Shown piece by piece: positions 19,312 through 27,074 of a stretch of 34,135 bases of DNA. Origin of the DNA: Akkermansia muciniphila (lineage in GTDB: Bacteria; Verrucomicrobiota; Verrucomicrobiia; Limisphaerales; UBA9464). The notes beneath the pieces are model-generated. The model saw only the letters and a program-made list of their open reading frames with translations, searched no databases and was not told the DNA's origin. The position numbers and the translations under genes are program-made. The stretch's first letter is position 1. Each line of letters opens with the position of its first letter. The stretch lies in assembly GCA_945900455.1 (NCBI GenBank), contig CAMDJH010000036.1:1-34135 (forward strand), given 5' to 3'.

Positions 19312-20244
19312 GTGTCCGCGTTTGACCGCCTCCTGACGGCGACCATCGACCACCTTGAGGATCTCCGGAACCAGGGGGTCGGGTTTGTGTCGCTTTCGCC
19401 GCGAACTCTGGATGAACTTTGTCGACGCCCGGCCGTATCCAACGCCTCCCCGGCACTCAGTTCCCCACCGCCCATGCCTCCTCGATCCCCATCTTCCCCG
19501 GCCGTCGCGCGCCGTTCCGATCCGCCGCCCGACCGGGCGGTGTCTGCGCCTACGCCTGCCATTGTCCTGCCGGCCGCCGGTGGGACTTTACCCCCGCCTC
19601 TCGCGCCGGCGGCGAAGGCGGCCGCATTCTTGGCGCTGCGCGATCGCGCCCTGGCTTGCACTCGGTGTCCCCATCTGGCGAGTTCTCGAAAAAACGTTGT
19701 TTTCGGAGTCGGAACACCGGACGCCCGCCTGTTGTTCGTCGGAGAGGCTCCGGGAGCGGATGAGGATGAACAGGGCGAACCGTTCGTCGGCAAGGCCGGC
19801 CAATTGCTCACCAAGATCATCCAGGCCATGGGACTTGATCGAAACCATGTGTACATTGCGAACATTCTCAAATGCAGGCCCGACACTCCGGGGCAGTCGG
19901 CCGGAAACCGGAAGCCTACCTCCGAAGAAATGGCAACGTGCATTCCGTTCCTGCACGAACAGATTGATCTCATCCGGCCAGAGGTCATGGTCGCGCTGGG
20001 AGCGACCGCCGTCGAAGGTTTGCTGGGCAAGACGTCGGTCGGCGTAACACGGTTACGGGGCCACTGGCAGACCTACCGGGGCATTCCATTGATGCCAACC
20101 TATCATCCCGCCTACTTGTTGCGGAATCAGGCCCCATCCGAAAAACGGAAGGTCTGGGAGGATATGATGACCGTGATGACCCGCCTGAAAATGCCGATCA
20201 GCGAAAAACAACAGGGGTATTTCCTGACAAAATTCCAGGGCTGA
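19312..20244 (+). CDS. Uracil-DNA glycosylase, family 4
   Basis: A 310-residue repair enzyme that removes uracil from DNA. The catalytic domain begins at about residue 105. The Fe-S ligands are Cys116 and Cys119 (CTRC), Cys188 (ILKCRP) and probably Cys210. Motif A is GEAPGADEDEQGEPFVGKAG and motif B is TYHPAYLLRN, both diagnostic of family 4 (UDGa). Between Cys188 and Cys210 the loop is a few residues longer than in thermophile enzymes. The first 100 residues comprise a helix (FDRLLTATIDHLEDLRNQGV) and a long Pro/Ala/Ser-rich linker, an extension outside the enzyme core. The start is a GTG at 19312, since an in-frame stop lies just upstream. The stop codon touches a repeat. Confidence 0.94.
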   Translation: MSAFDRLLTATIDHLEDLRNQGVGFVSLSPRTLDELCRRPAVSNASPALSSPPPMPPRSPSSPAVARRSDPPPDRAVSAPTPAIVLPAAGGTLPPPLAPAAKAAAFLALRDRALACTRCPHLASSRKNVVFGVGTPDARLLFVGEAPGADEDEQGEPFVGKAGQLLTKIIQAMGLDRNHVYIANILKCRPDTPGQSAGNRKPTSEEMATCIPFLHEQIDLIRPEVMVALGATAVEGLLGKTSVGVTRLRGHWQTYRGIPLMPTYHPAYLLRNQAPSEKRKVWEDMMTVMTRLKMPISEKQQGYFLTKFQG

Positions 20245-20278
20245 CGCCATGGGCTACGCTCCGACGGCGCTCCGCGCC
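20244..20278 (+). repeat. 35-bp repeat, copy 1
   Basis: This sequence equals the reverse complement of 22130-22164 at 33 of 35 positions. It contains a perfect hairpin core (CGGCGC…GCGCCG) and begins at the last base of the preceding stop codon. The two copies flank the dehydratase and galactokinase genes in opposite orientation. Confidence 0.8.
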
Positions 20279-20531
20279 TGAGGAGTGCGTCTCAGCAAAC
20301 AGCGACGATGCGGCAATCAGTCGGAGATTTTGGAAGACCCAGGCAAGAACCCAGATATTCCAATGACAGTTCCGCACCGCGCACGACGGCCGTGAACGCC
20401 TCGATGCTCTCATCGTTGCCAAATCCTCTCCGCTTCATGACTTACATAATTGAAAAGGCACGTCCTACTCCGTGGGTTCCGAGCACGGGATTTACTCCCG
20501 TCTTTGTTCGTTCTCAGGCAGGATTACCCGG
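20279..20531. other. Intergenic region before dehydratase gene
   Basis: About 250 bases with no convincing gene. The open frames here carry translated repeat sequence or lack motifs. No promoter or riboswitch could be recognised. Confidence 0.4.
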
Positions 20532-20822
20532 ATGAAATCACTCACCGCTTCAGGCGTTCGTCAAGCGATGCAACCGCTCGAAGGCTGGAAACGCCGCGGC
20601 GGGTCCATCGCGCGCACGTTTCAATTTAACGACTTCGTTGCCGCCATAAAGTTCGTCAATCGGATCGCACGCGCGGCCGAAAAGGCCCAACATCACCCCG
20701 ACGTCGACATCCGATGGAACCGCGTGACCCTGACTCTGACCACGCATGATGCCGGCGGTCTAACGGCGAAAGACTTCGCGCTTGCCGCGTTGTGCAACCG
20801 ACTCGCAGTGCCGCCGCGATGA
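20532..20822 (+). CDS. phhB: Pterin-4a-carbinolamine dehydratase
   Basis: A 96-residue enzyme that dehydrates 4a-hydroxytetrahydrobiopterin, recycling the pterin cofactor of aromatic amino acid hydroxylases; in bacteria without such hydroxylases it may have another pterin role. The family signature is clear: FNDFVAAIKFVNRIARAAEK, then HHPDVDIRWNRVTLTLTTHD and AGGLTAKDF, with the catalytic His pair and the Thr-His-Asp turn. The ATG at 20532 gives a normal length; the open frame extends to 20472 without homology. No hydroxylase is nearby. It stands 99 bases before galK, and I cannot say if they are co-transcribed. Confidence 0.93.
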   Translation: MKSLTASGVRQAMQPLEGWKRRGGSIARTFQFNDFVAAIKFVNRIARAAEKAQHHPDVDIRWNRVTLTLTTHDAGGLTAKDFALAALCNRLAVPPR

Positions 20823-20834
20823 CACGGACCGGGG

Positions 20835-20945
20835 GTCCCTGGAGTTTGCTCTTTTCTTCACAGTTGTCCCGGAGGGACACTCACGTCACAGACCATCCCG
20901 CCCCGTCATTTTGCCTCACTTTTGAACTACCAAACTCCAGGGACC
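20835..20945. repeat. Inverted repeat with inner palindrome before galK
   Basis: A 14-base perfect inverted repeat (GGTCCCTGGAGTTT at 20835-20848, complement at 20932-20945) encloses a second palindrome, TGTCCC-GGA-GGGACA (20866-20880). The element runs over the apparent galK start codon, so it is either a small mobile repeat or a leader structure affecting translation. Confidence 0.65.
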
Positions 20946-22109
20946 GAGTGTCCTCAAAATGCCCCACCCTCGTCCGGGCTTGCCCAGGCGCAGGCGCTGT
21001 ACCGCAGGACATTTCAGGCAGAACCGCAAAAGCGCGTCTCGGTCGGCGGGCGGATTGAAATCCTGGGCAACCACACCGACTACAACGAGGGCCTGGTGCT
21101 GGCGGCTGCCATCGATCGGCGGTTGCACCTCGTGTGGTCGCGGTGTGACGAGCCTCTGATCGAGCTGGTCTCCACCGCATTTCCCGGCCCTGTGTCCTTT
21201 TCCAGTCGCACACTCGATCATTCCCGGTCCGGACACTGGTCCGACTACGTGAAGGCGATCCTCCGGGAACTGCCATCAGACGGAGGATGGTCGCCGGGGT
21301 TTCGGGCCGCGGTGCACAGTGACATTCCGGTTGGTGGGGGATTATCCAGTTCCGCGTCCCTGCTACTGGCGGTGGCGATTGGCATCGGTGAACGGCCGTA
21401 CGGTACGTCCGCCGAAAAGCTGGCAGTCGCCCGCATTTGTCAGCAGGCTGAAAATAATTTCATGGAGGTTCGCTGCGGGCTCCTCGACTACTTGGCGATA
21501 CTTCATGGCGTCCGCGACCGGCTGGTTGCCTTGGATTTCCGCTCGCTGGAGACGTCGCTGATTTCACTGCCAACTGACCTTGTATTCGTGCTCGCCGACT
21601 CGGGAGTGCGACACCGGTTGATTGACGTGGGTTACAATGCGATCCGCGGCGGCTGCGAGGGCGCGGCCGCAACGCTGGGACTAAAATCCCTCCGGGACCT
21701 TACGGAAGAACGGTTACGAGCGGGAGCGGCGGCGCTGTCCCACCGCGAATACCGATGTGCCCGCCATGTGTTTGAGGAGAACGGGCGAGTCACCCGAGCC
21801 CTCGAAGCGATGGACCTGCCGGCCGGCGAGGATATCCTGGGTCGATTAATGTCCGAATCGCACGTGAGCTCGCGAGACAATCTGGGAAACAGCTGCCGCG
21901 AACTCGATCTCCTCGTCGAGCTGGGCCGCGGCTTGCCGGGAAGAATCGGCGGCCGGCTCACCGGCGGCGGTTTCGGAGGGATGGTCCTCTATTTGCTGCG
22001 CACGAACGATGCCAGCACGTTTCAAACCGAACTCGCATCACGCTGGCAAGAACACGGCGAGGGAGCGTTGCACCCCATGGCCGTGCGTCCGGTCGACGGC
22101 TTGGAGTGA
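20922..22109 (+). CDS. galK: Galactokinase
   Basis: A 395-residue GHMP kinase that phosphorylates galactose at C1 in the Leloir pathway. The three GHMP motifs are present: GGRIEILGNHTDYNEG (from residue 42), IPVGGGLSSSASL (from about 135) and GRLTGGGFGGMVL (from about 344). The catalytic Asp lies in RCGLLDYLA (Asp189). Length is normal. The only usable in-frame start I find is TTG 20922, which lies in an inverted-repeat element; the conserved region begins about 40 residues later, and a rare start codon further upstream cannot be excluded. No galT, galE or sugar transporter is adjacent. A repeat cluster follows. Confidence 0.93.
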   Translation: MNYQTPGTECPQNAPPSSGLAQAQALYRRTFQAEPQKRVSVGGRIEILGNHTDYNEGLVLAAAIDRRLHLVWSRCDEPLIELVSTAFPGPVSFSSRTLDHSRSGHWSDYVKAILRELPSDGGWSPGFRAAVHSDIPVGGGLSSSASLLLAVAIGIGERPYGTSAEKLAVARICQQAENNFMEVRCGLLDYLAILHGVRDRLVALDFRSLETSLISLPTDLVFVLADSGVRHRLIDVGYNAIRGGCEGAAATLGLKSLRDLTEERLRAGAAALSHREYRCARHVFEENGRVTRALEAMDLPAGEDILGRLMSESHVSSRDNLGNSCRELDLLVELGRGLPGRIGGRLTGGGFGGMVLYLLRTNDASTFQTELASRWQEHGEGALHPMAVRPVDGLE

Positions 22110-22129
22110 CGCAAGAGCGGTGTTCCTAC

Positions 22130-22164
22130 GGCGCGGAGCGCCGTCGGAGCGTGGCTCATGGCGT
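22130..22164 (-). repeat. 35-bp repeat, copy 2
   Basis: Inverted second copy of the repeat at 20244-20278 (33 of 35 positions). It lies 20 bases after the galK stop and just before the 140-bp element at 22196. Confidence 0.8.
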
Positions 22165-22195
22165 TAGCCGTGGGTTCTCGGGTGGATCGCGCAAG

Positions 22196-22335
22196 AGCCC
22201 CGGAGGGGCGACAGAGAATCTGACACAAGGTGCCTTATCCTCTAGCTCTGTCGCCCCTGCAGGGGGTTTACGTTGTGTTCGAATGTTGTCCCACGGCTTG
22301 CGCCTTGGGCTACGGTCTGTCGCCGCTCCGGGGCT
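22196..22335. repeat. 140-bp element with terminal inverted repeats
   Basis: The 19-base ends (22196-22214 and 22317-22335) are reverse complements with one mismatch, beginning AGCCCCGGAGGGGCGACAG. A further inner copy gives a perfect 13-base pairing (22204-22216 with 22246-22258). Sequences of this 'CCCCGGAGGGGCGACAG' kind are, from general knowledge, abundant dispersed repeats in Verrucomicrobia and Planctomycetes. No protein is encoded. Together with the 35-bp repeat it fills most of the gap between galK and the pseudouridine synthase. Confidence 0.75.
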
Positions 22336-22397
22336 TTGCTAAATGTCGATTTTTCGGTTTCAGTTTTTCGTGAACCCGGTTGGATGGCGCGGTGCTG

Positions 22398-22958
22398 ATG
22401 GCATTTAACAAGCCGTATGGCGTCTTAAGCCAATTCACCACCGACGGCTCGCCCAATCGGACACTCGCCGAATTCGGCTTTCCGCCCCGGGTGTATCCTC
22501 TCGGCCGGTTGGATGCGGATTCGGAAGGATTGCTCCTCCTCAGCGATGAGGCGGGACTAAACGACCGGCTCCTCGATCCGAGCCGGGGCCACTCCCGGAC
22601 TTATTGGGCACAGATTGAACGCGTGCCATCGCCGGCGGCGCTTGAAACGCTGTCGCAAGGCGTCCTAATCCAGGGGAGACGAACGCTGCCGGCCAAGGTG
22701 TGGCAGCTTGATCCGCAGCCCGCCGTGCCGCCGCGCACGCCGCCGATTCGATTTCGCAAAAGCGTGCCGGAATGTTGGATCGGTCTCGAACTGTGTGAGG
22801 GAAAGAATCGGCAGGTGCGACGAATGACCGCAGCGATCGGCCATGCGACCCTCCGGCTGATCCGAATGCGCATCGGCTCCTATGAATTGGGGAACTTGGC
22901 CGCCGGATGTTGGCGCGAGGTTGACGTCGCGGGACGGAAGTTGATCCTGAGCACTTGA
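22398..22958 (+). CDS. RluE-like rRNA pseudouridine synthase
   Basis: A 186-residue enzyme of the RsuA/RluB/E/F family that converts a specific uridine in ribosomal RNA to pseudouridine. It begins MAFNKPYGVLSQFT, as in RluE, and carries the catalytic motif GRLDADSEGLLLLSDE (Asp39). HSRTYWAQIE and the C-terminal GKNRQVRRMTAAIGHATLRL and IRMRIGSYEL complete the fold. The N-terminal S4 domain found in RsuA and RluB is absent, which again fits RluE (23S position 2457 in E. coli). ATG 22398 is preferred over the TTG at 22380. The start lies 62 bases after a dispersed repeat. Confidence 0.92.
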   Translation: MAFNKPYGVLSQFTTDGSPNRTLAEFGFPPRVYPLGRLDADSEGLLLLSDEAGLNDRLLDPSRGHSRTYWAQIERVPSPAALETLSQGVLIQGRRTLPAKVWQLDPQPAVPPRTPPIRFRKSVPECWIGLELCEGKNRQVRRMTAAIGHATLRLIRMRIGSYELGNLAAGCWREVDVAGRKLILST

Positions 22959-22968
22959 CCTCCAAGGG

Positions 22969-23056
22969 ATGAAAGACGTCACCCGCATCCTTTGACCGCG
23001 TTCAGCAGGGGGATCTCCAGGCCGCCGAGGAGTTGCTCCCGCTGGTCTATGAGGAA
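22969..23056 (+). pseudogene. ECF sigma factor remnant
   Basis: After AAGGG and an ATG the sequence reads MKDVTRIL and hits a stop. One base out of frame it continues FDRVQQGDLQAAEELLPLVY followed by EE, the start of the sigma-70 region 2 of ECF factors common in Verrucomicrobia, Planctomycetes and Acidobacteria (DVTR-L…GD-AAEELLPLVYEELR). The gene therefore has a one-base frameshift and is cut off after about 30 codons by a tandem repeat. The remaining 150 or so codons are not found nearby. Non-functional. Confidence 0.75.
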
Positions 23057-23083
23057 AAAGTGACAAAAAGTGACAGGTTCAAT
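23055..23083 (+). repeat. Tandem 10-mer and shared 12-mer at sigma break
   Basis: AAAAAGTGAC occurs twice in tandem (23055-23064, 23065-23074), followed by AGGTTCAAT. The 12-mer GACAGGTTCAAT (23072-23083) recurs at 30596-30607 next to similar A-rich, GACA-containing sequence. It marks the exact point where the sigma homology ends, suggesting an insertion or recombination scar. Confidence 0.55.
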
Positions 23084-23431
23084 TCAACTGGCGAAAAGTT
23101 GAGCTTGTGATTTTCCTAGCATTGCAAGCAGATGCCCGAATATCGGGATCGCTTTGAGCCCGTAGGATCACCGATGCGGCGGGAAGTTTGACCCAGGATT
23201 GGCGGATGGAACCTGATCCAGCCTCCAACACCCCGCCCTCAGCAATGACAAACTGCGATATTGAAAGATTTCTGGAACACCGTCCGGCGGCAACAATGCT
23301 TGATTGCGAAAGAGGCAGTGTGAGTATTTTTATGCTGGACAAATTGCCAGCAAATAAACTAGTTCGCCGGAGCAAATGGTTCTTTCAGCGGAGCGTTGAA
23401 ATCCAAGTTCTCCCCCGTAACGGAGCAAAAA
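23084..23431. other. Intergenic region before lactonase gene
   Basis: Nearly 350 bases in which I see no supported gene. The open frames of about 100 codons on both strands have no motif, signal peptide or ribosome-binding site. It presumably holds the promoter of the lactonase-like gene. Confidence 0.4.
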
Positions 23432-24592
23432 ATGCACACCTTCTCTCAAAACCTCATCACTCTCCTTGCAGCGCTTTCGCTCACCTCCTTTGGAGTCGTG
23501 CAAAGTCGGGCGGCAGATAGTTTAAAGCCCGGGTCCACGTTGGTCTATTTCGGGACTTACACTGGCAAGAAAAGCAAAGGCATTTATGTCTCCCGCCTGG
23601 ACCCGGCAACGGGCGCGATGAGCACGCCGGGTCTCGCCGCCGAAATGATCAATCCCTCATGGGTGACGATTCACCCGAACGGCAAATGGTTATACGCCGC
23701 TGGCGAATTGGGGCCTTACAAAAACGGCGGTGCGATCCGAGGTTTTTCGATTGAGGAGGACGGAAAACTGACGACGATCAATACGCAGGAACCCAACGGA
23801 CGCGTTCCGTGTCATCTCGCCATCGATCCATCGGGCAAGACGATCCTCGTCTCCAACCATGGCAGCGGTAGTGTGTCGTCACTCCAGATTGCGCCTGACG
23901 GGAAACTGTCCCCGTCCGCGTGGGCGGATCAATACCCGACGCTGGGCGACCAGCAAAAGCCGCACGCCCATGGTGCTGACTTCCACCCCGCCAATCGTTT
24001 TGCGCTGGCTTGTGACGCTGGGCTCGATCGCATCAATGTTTACCGTTTTGATGCCGCAAAGGGCGTCCTCACGCCCAATGATCCGCCGTATGCCTCGACC
24101 GCCGCAAACACCCACCCGCGCCATTTGGCCCTCAGCCTCAACGGCAAGTTTTGTTACAGTATCAACGAGGCCGCGATGAGCATCACCGCTTTCCGTTTCG
24201 ACGCCGAACGCGGGGTTCTCTCCGAGATTCAAACAATTTCCACCCTGCCCAGGGATTATACCGGGAACGTTGGGTCAACCGCCGAGATTATCATGCATCC
24301 GTCGGGGAAATACCTATACGGCTCCAATCGCGGCCCCGACAGCATTGCCGGATATTCCATTGATGCGCAAACCGGCAGGCTCACCCTCGTTGGCCACACC
24401 TCGACGCATGGCCGAACCGCGCGCGGCTTCGGTATCGACCCAACCGGCCAATGGATGATCGTCGGCAATCAGGAATCAGACACCGTGGTCGAGTTCAAGA
24501 TCGATCAGAGCACAGGCCACATTTCACCAACCGGAACGAGATTCGATTTGGGCGGACCCGTGTGCGTCAAGTTTCTCAATGTGAAACCGTGA
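23432..24592 (+). CDS. Exported lactonase-like beta-propeller protein
   Basis: A 386-residue protein of the YbhE/6-phosphogluconolactonase-like seven-bladed propeller family. ATG 23432, preceded by CGGAGC, opens a signal peptide (MHTFSQNLITLLAALSLTSF, cleavage near SRAA-D), so unlike the E. coli enzyme it should be outside the cytoplasm. Family strands are clear: YFGTYTGKKSKGIYVSRLD, NPSWVTIHPNGKWLYAAGE, GRVPCHLAIDPSGKTILVSN, NTHPRHLALSLNGKFCYSIN and RTARGFGIDPTGQWMIVGNQ. Cytosolic lactonase activity in the pentose pathway is therefore unlikely; hydrolysis of another lactone or a binding role is possible. Convergent with the prepilin-like gene. Confidence 0.88.
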   Translation: MHTFSQNLITLLAALSLTSFGVVQSRAADSLKPGSTLVYFGTYTGKKSKGIYVSRLDPATGAMSTPGLAAEMINPSWVTIHPNGKWLYAAGELGPYKNGGAIRGFSIEEDGKLTTINTQEPNGRVPCHLAIDPSGKTILVSNHGSGSVSSLQIAPDGKLSPSAWADQYPTLGDQQKPHAHGADFHPANRFALACDAGLDRINVYRFDAAKGVLTPNDPPYASTAANTHPRHLALSLNGKFCYSINEAAMSITAFRFDAERGVLSEIQTISTLPRDYTGNVGSTAEIIMHPSGKYLYGSNRGPDSIAGYSIDAQTGRLTLVGHTSTHGRTARGFGIDPTGQWMIVGNQESDTVVEFKIDQSTGHISPTGTRFDLGGPVCVKFLNVKP

Positions 24593-24654
24593 GTGTGGAA
24601 CACTGCCAAACGCCAGGTGGGCTGCGTCGTGCCGGTCGTTCCCCGTGAAGATTT

Positions 24655-25347
24655 CTAAGGAAGGTAGAAACGAAGGGTGCCGTCGACGGTGTCGGCGCTT
24701 TTGATGCTGAGGACGGAGCGGAGAAGCCCTGCATTACCGACTCCCTGGACGCTGCCGTCCGAGAGGCCCAGGTTGCCCGCGTTGAGACCGTGGCATACCG
24801 ACTGATACCATTTGGCGTCTTTCCCGCCTCCGGGGAAGTTGATCGTATAACAGGCCGTATTGTCAGGCAATCCGGTGACTTCGAATCCATTGAGACTGCG
24901 ATCCGCAGTCAAGATGTGGGTCGGTTTTCCTTCATCGGCATCGTTGCCCAGGGCGTAGCTGACATTCGTGAGATCGCAGTTGAGAAAATTGGTGGCGGCA
25001 CGGCGCTGAATGTCGGTCGGGCAGATGAGAATATTGGGGGTCACGAGCTCGTTGGAAGCGATGCGCAACTGAAAATTGACGGTGGCATTGCCCGAGTTGT
25101 TGGGCATGCCGCCACCTTGGGTCTGATCGACCTGCCAGGGGTACTTTCCTGCGTGATCGTCGGCCCATAACTTCATGCCAAGCCCGATTTGCCTGAGATT
25201 GTTAACGCACTTGATCCGCTGAGCTCTGGCTTTTGCCTTGGCGAGAGCCGGCAGCAGCATGCCGGCCAACAGGGCGATGATCGCGATTACCACCAGCAGC
25301 TCGATGAGAGTAAATGCGCGCCCAATCAAAGTAGTCCCCGTTTTCAT
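24655..25347 (-). CDS. Prepilin-like (type II secretion G-type) protein
   Basis: A 230-residue protein with an N-terminal prepilin signature, [20 protein letters not shown], after a short basic leader ([10 protein letters not shown]). As in the copy at 13701-14261, Ala instead of Gly precedes the Phe. [20 protein letters not shown] and [20 protein letters not shown] follow, then a paired-Cys-type middle ([12 protein letters not shown]) and a C-terminal [11 protein letters not shown] that corresponds to the family's DG motif. It looks intact. Such proteins are highly multiplied in Verrucomicrobia and Planctomycetes; their role as minor pseudopilins or surface proteins is not settled. An A-rich leader but no ribosome-binding site precedes the ATG. 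Confidence 0.9.
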   Translation of the reverse strand: MKTGTTLIGRAFTLIELLVVIAIIALLAGMLLPALAKAKARAQRIKCVNNLRQIGLGMKLWADDHAGKYPWQVDQTQGGGMPNNSGNATVNFQLRIASNELVTPNILICPTDIQRRAATNFLNCDLTNVSYALGNDADEGKPTHILTADRSLNGFEVTGLPDNTACYTINFPGGGKDAKWYQSVCHGLNAGNLGLSDGSVQGVGNAGLLRSVLSIKSADTVDGTLRFYLP

Positions 25348-25796
25348 TTTGTTTTAGCGAACACGCCGAGTGAATCACGGCACCGATGCTTTTGAAAACG
25401 CCAGAATTTGAATGGAGCTCGAAAATGGGAGCACCTTTTTGATGTTTCACCGGTTTCTAGACCGCATCGGGTCCAATTGCGCATGCGGCCTCGTGGTAGA
25501 ATTTCCGGGAGAGGCGCCAAGGGGCTCGCGGGATGGGATCCGGTCGGATGTACTGCCGATCCGATTTGCTGCTGCCGGGAATCGGATCCCGTTGTCTTTT
25601 CCCCGGGTGGTTCCTCTCCCCGTGATCGCCCAGATATCGATCAGTGAATTATGATCTTGCCTGACCCTCGCTTTGAATTGCTACAATGCTACAATGTCAG
25701 CATTACAGAGGCAGACATGATGGCCTGCTTCCGCCTGCGGCGGTATTGAGCGCGGCGCGCAGAATTTCTGACGACCAGGCGCAAATCAGCCAACCC
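25348..25796. other. 449-base intergenic region with inverted repeats
   Basis: The region between divergent genes holds nested inverted repeats: GGGATCCG (25535-25542) with CGGATCCC (25583-25590), enclosing TCGGAT (25544-25549) with ATCCGA (25559-25564). A direct repeat GCTACAAT twice (25680-25695) gives two TACAAT -10-like boxes before the downstream gene, but without a well-placed -35. No gene is supported. Confidence 0.5.
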
Positions 25797-27044
25797 ATGA
25801 AACCAAATCGTGCCTTCCCCGCCATTGTCCTTGCGCTCCTGTTCACGCCCGCTGGCGGGGTGAACCGTTCCGCTGCGGCGGGAGAGCTTGATCCCGCTCC
25901 GCAATCAGCACGACGCAGTGCGACGGATAGGCCGCCTCCCCCGACCAGCGGAAAGATAAAACCGGAAATTGGCGATACCCCAGTGGGAGCCGGTCCAGTC
26001 ATCGACGGTGTGCGTTTTACCGTTCGACAGATCGTGGATCGCCAGCAGGGCGGGATTCCGGTGGCTGTGTTCATCGCCCCGGACAAATGGCGCGATCAGA
26101 GTCAGGTCGTCTGGAACTACGCCCACTCGTCCAGCCCGGTCAAGTTGAGTGTGAGTGTGGAGAATCCTGCGAACGAGGAGCTCCTGACGGTGTTTCCCGC
26201 CGTGGAATTCTTCTGCTTGCGGCCTGATGCCGGATTCTACAAGCCGGGACAAAATATAGGTGGGTATATCTACACGCTCCAACCGATGCCACCCGCGCAG
26301 GCGCTTCTCGGATTCATTCAGCAGACCCGAGGCAATGCTTCCAAACTGCAGGTGGTTGGCAGCAAGGATCTGCCGGAGTTGCCTGCGGCGCTCAAAATGC
26401 CTTCCTCGCCGAACCAGCGCGGCGTGGGCGTGAAAGTGACCTACGCACTCAACGGCAAGCCGGTCGAGGAAGAGTTCTACGCCGTCCATTATACGGTGGA
26501 AATTCCCTATGACGGCCCGCAGGGTCGCACATGGCAGATCAACTGGGGATTTACTTCGCTGCACAGCTTCCGCGCACCGGAGGGCGCATTGGATGGCCGC
26601 CGCCCTGTCTTTGCAGCCATCGCGAAATCTTTCCGTCCCAATCCTGCCTGGCGCGAGCGGCTGGCGGCGATCAATGCCTACTTGCAGCAGGAGTTCAATC
26701 GTCAACTGCAGGCAGGCTACGATCAGATCGCTGCCGCCGTGCAGCTCAGCCGCCAAATCAGCGCCAACAACGACGCGATGCTCGCCTCCATTGACCGTCA
26801 ATTGGCCGCTTCACGTAGCACCCCCAGCGGAACAACTGGCCGGAGCGCGAACGACAAATTCTCTGATTACATCCGAGGCGTGGACACGGTGGACGATCCT
26901 TACTACGGCACATCGCAACATGCATCCACCGAAAAGTTCCATTGGACGGACGGCTACGGCAGTTACCGAAACTCGAACGACCCCACAGCCAATCCCAGCC
27001 AGACCGAGAACGGCAACTGGCAGCTTATGACTCCCGCTCGTTGA
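25797..27044 (+). CDS. Secreted protein of unknown function
   Basis: 415 residues. ATG 25797 opens a signal peptide (MKPNRAFPAIVLALLFTPAG, cleavage near AAAG). A disordered Pro-rich stretch follows. The core from about residue 70 (VRFTVRQIVDRQQGGIPVAV and WRDQSQVVWNYAHSSSPVKL) is probably beta-rich, with an amphipathic helical segment at about 290-350 (RLAAINAYLQQEFNRQLQAG). The end has an unusual Tyr/Trp/Asn-rich block: FSDYIRGVDTVDDPYYGTSQ, then FHWTDGYGSYRNSNDP and a final NWQLM. Similar tails occur, in my recollection, in secreted proteins of other phyla, but I cannot name the family. It lies 30 bases before the DUF4105 gene, on the same strand, suggesting a two-gene unit. Confidence 0.78.
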   Translation: MKPNRAFPAIVLALLFTPAGGVNRSAAAGELDPAPQSARRSATDRPPPPTSGKIKPEIGDTPVGAGPVIDGVRFTVRQIVDRQQGGIPVAVFIAPDKWRDQSQVVWNYAHSSSPVKLSVSVENPANEELLTVFPAVEFFCLRPDAGFYKPGQNIGGYIYTLQPMPPAQALLGFIQQTRGNASKLQVVGSKDLPELPAALKMPSSPNQRGVGVKVTYALNGKPVEEEFYAVHYTVEIPYDGPQGRTWQINWGFTSLHSFRAPEGALDGRRPVFAAIAKSFRPNPAWRERLAAINAYLQQEFNRQLQAGYDQIAAAVQLSRQISANNDAMLASIDRQLAASRSTPSGTTGRSANDKFSDYIRGVDTVDDPYYGTSQHASTEKFHWTDGYGSYRNSNDPTANPSQTENGNWQLMTPAR

Positions 27045-27074
27045 CCGGGGTCTATCGACTTCGTCTAGTCCCGA

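Noticed and set aside
23079..23520. Open frames of about 100 codons on both strands before the lactonase gene
   Set aside because: No motif or start signal; the plus-strand one runs into the lactonase gene in another frame.
25905..26801. A 298-codon minus-strand open frame
   Set aside because: Antisense to the secreted protein with a signal peptide; no recognisable feature of its own.
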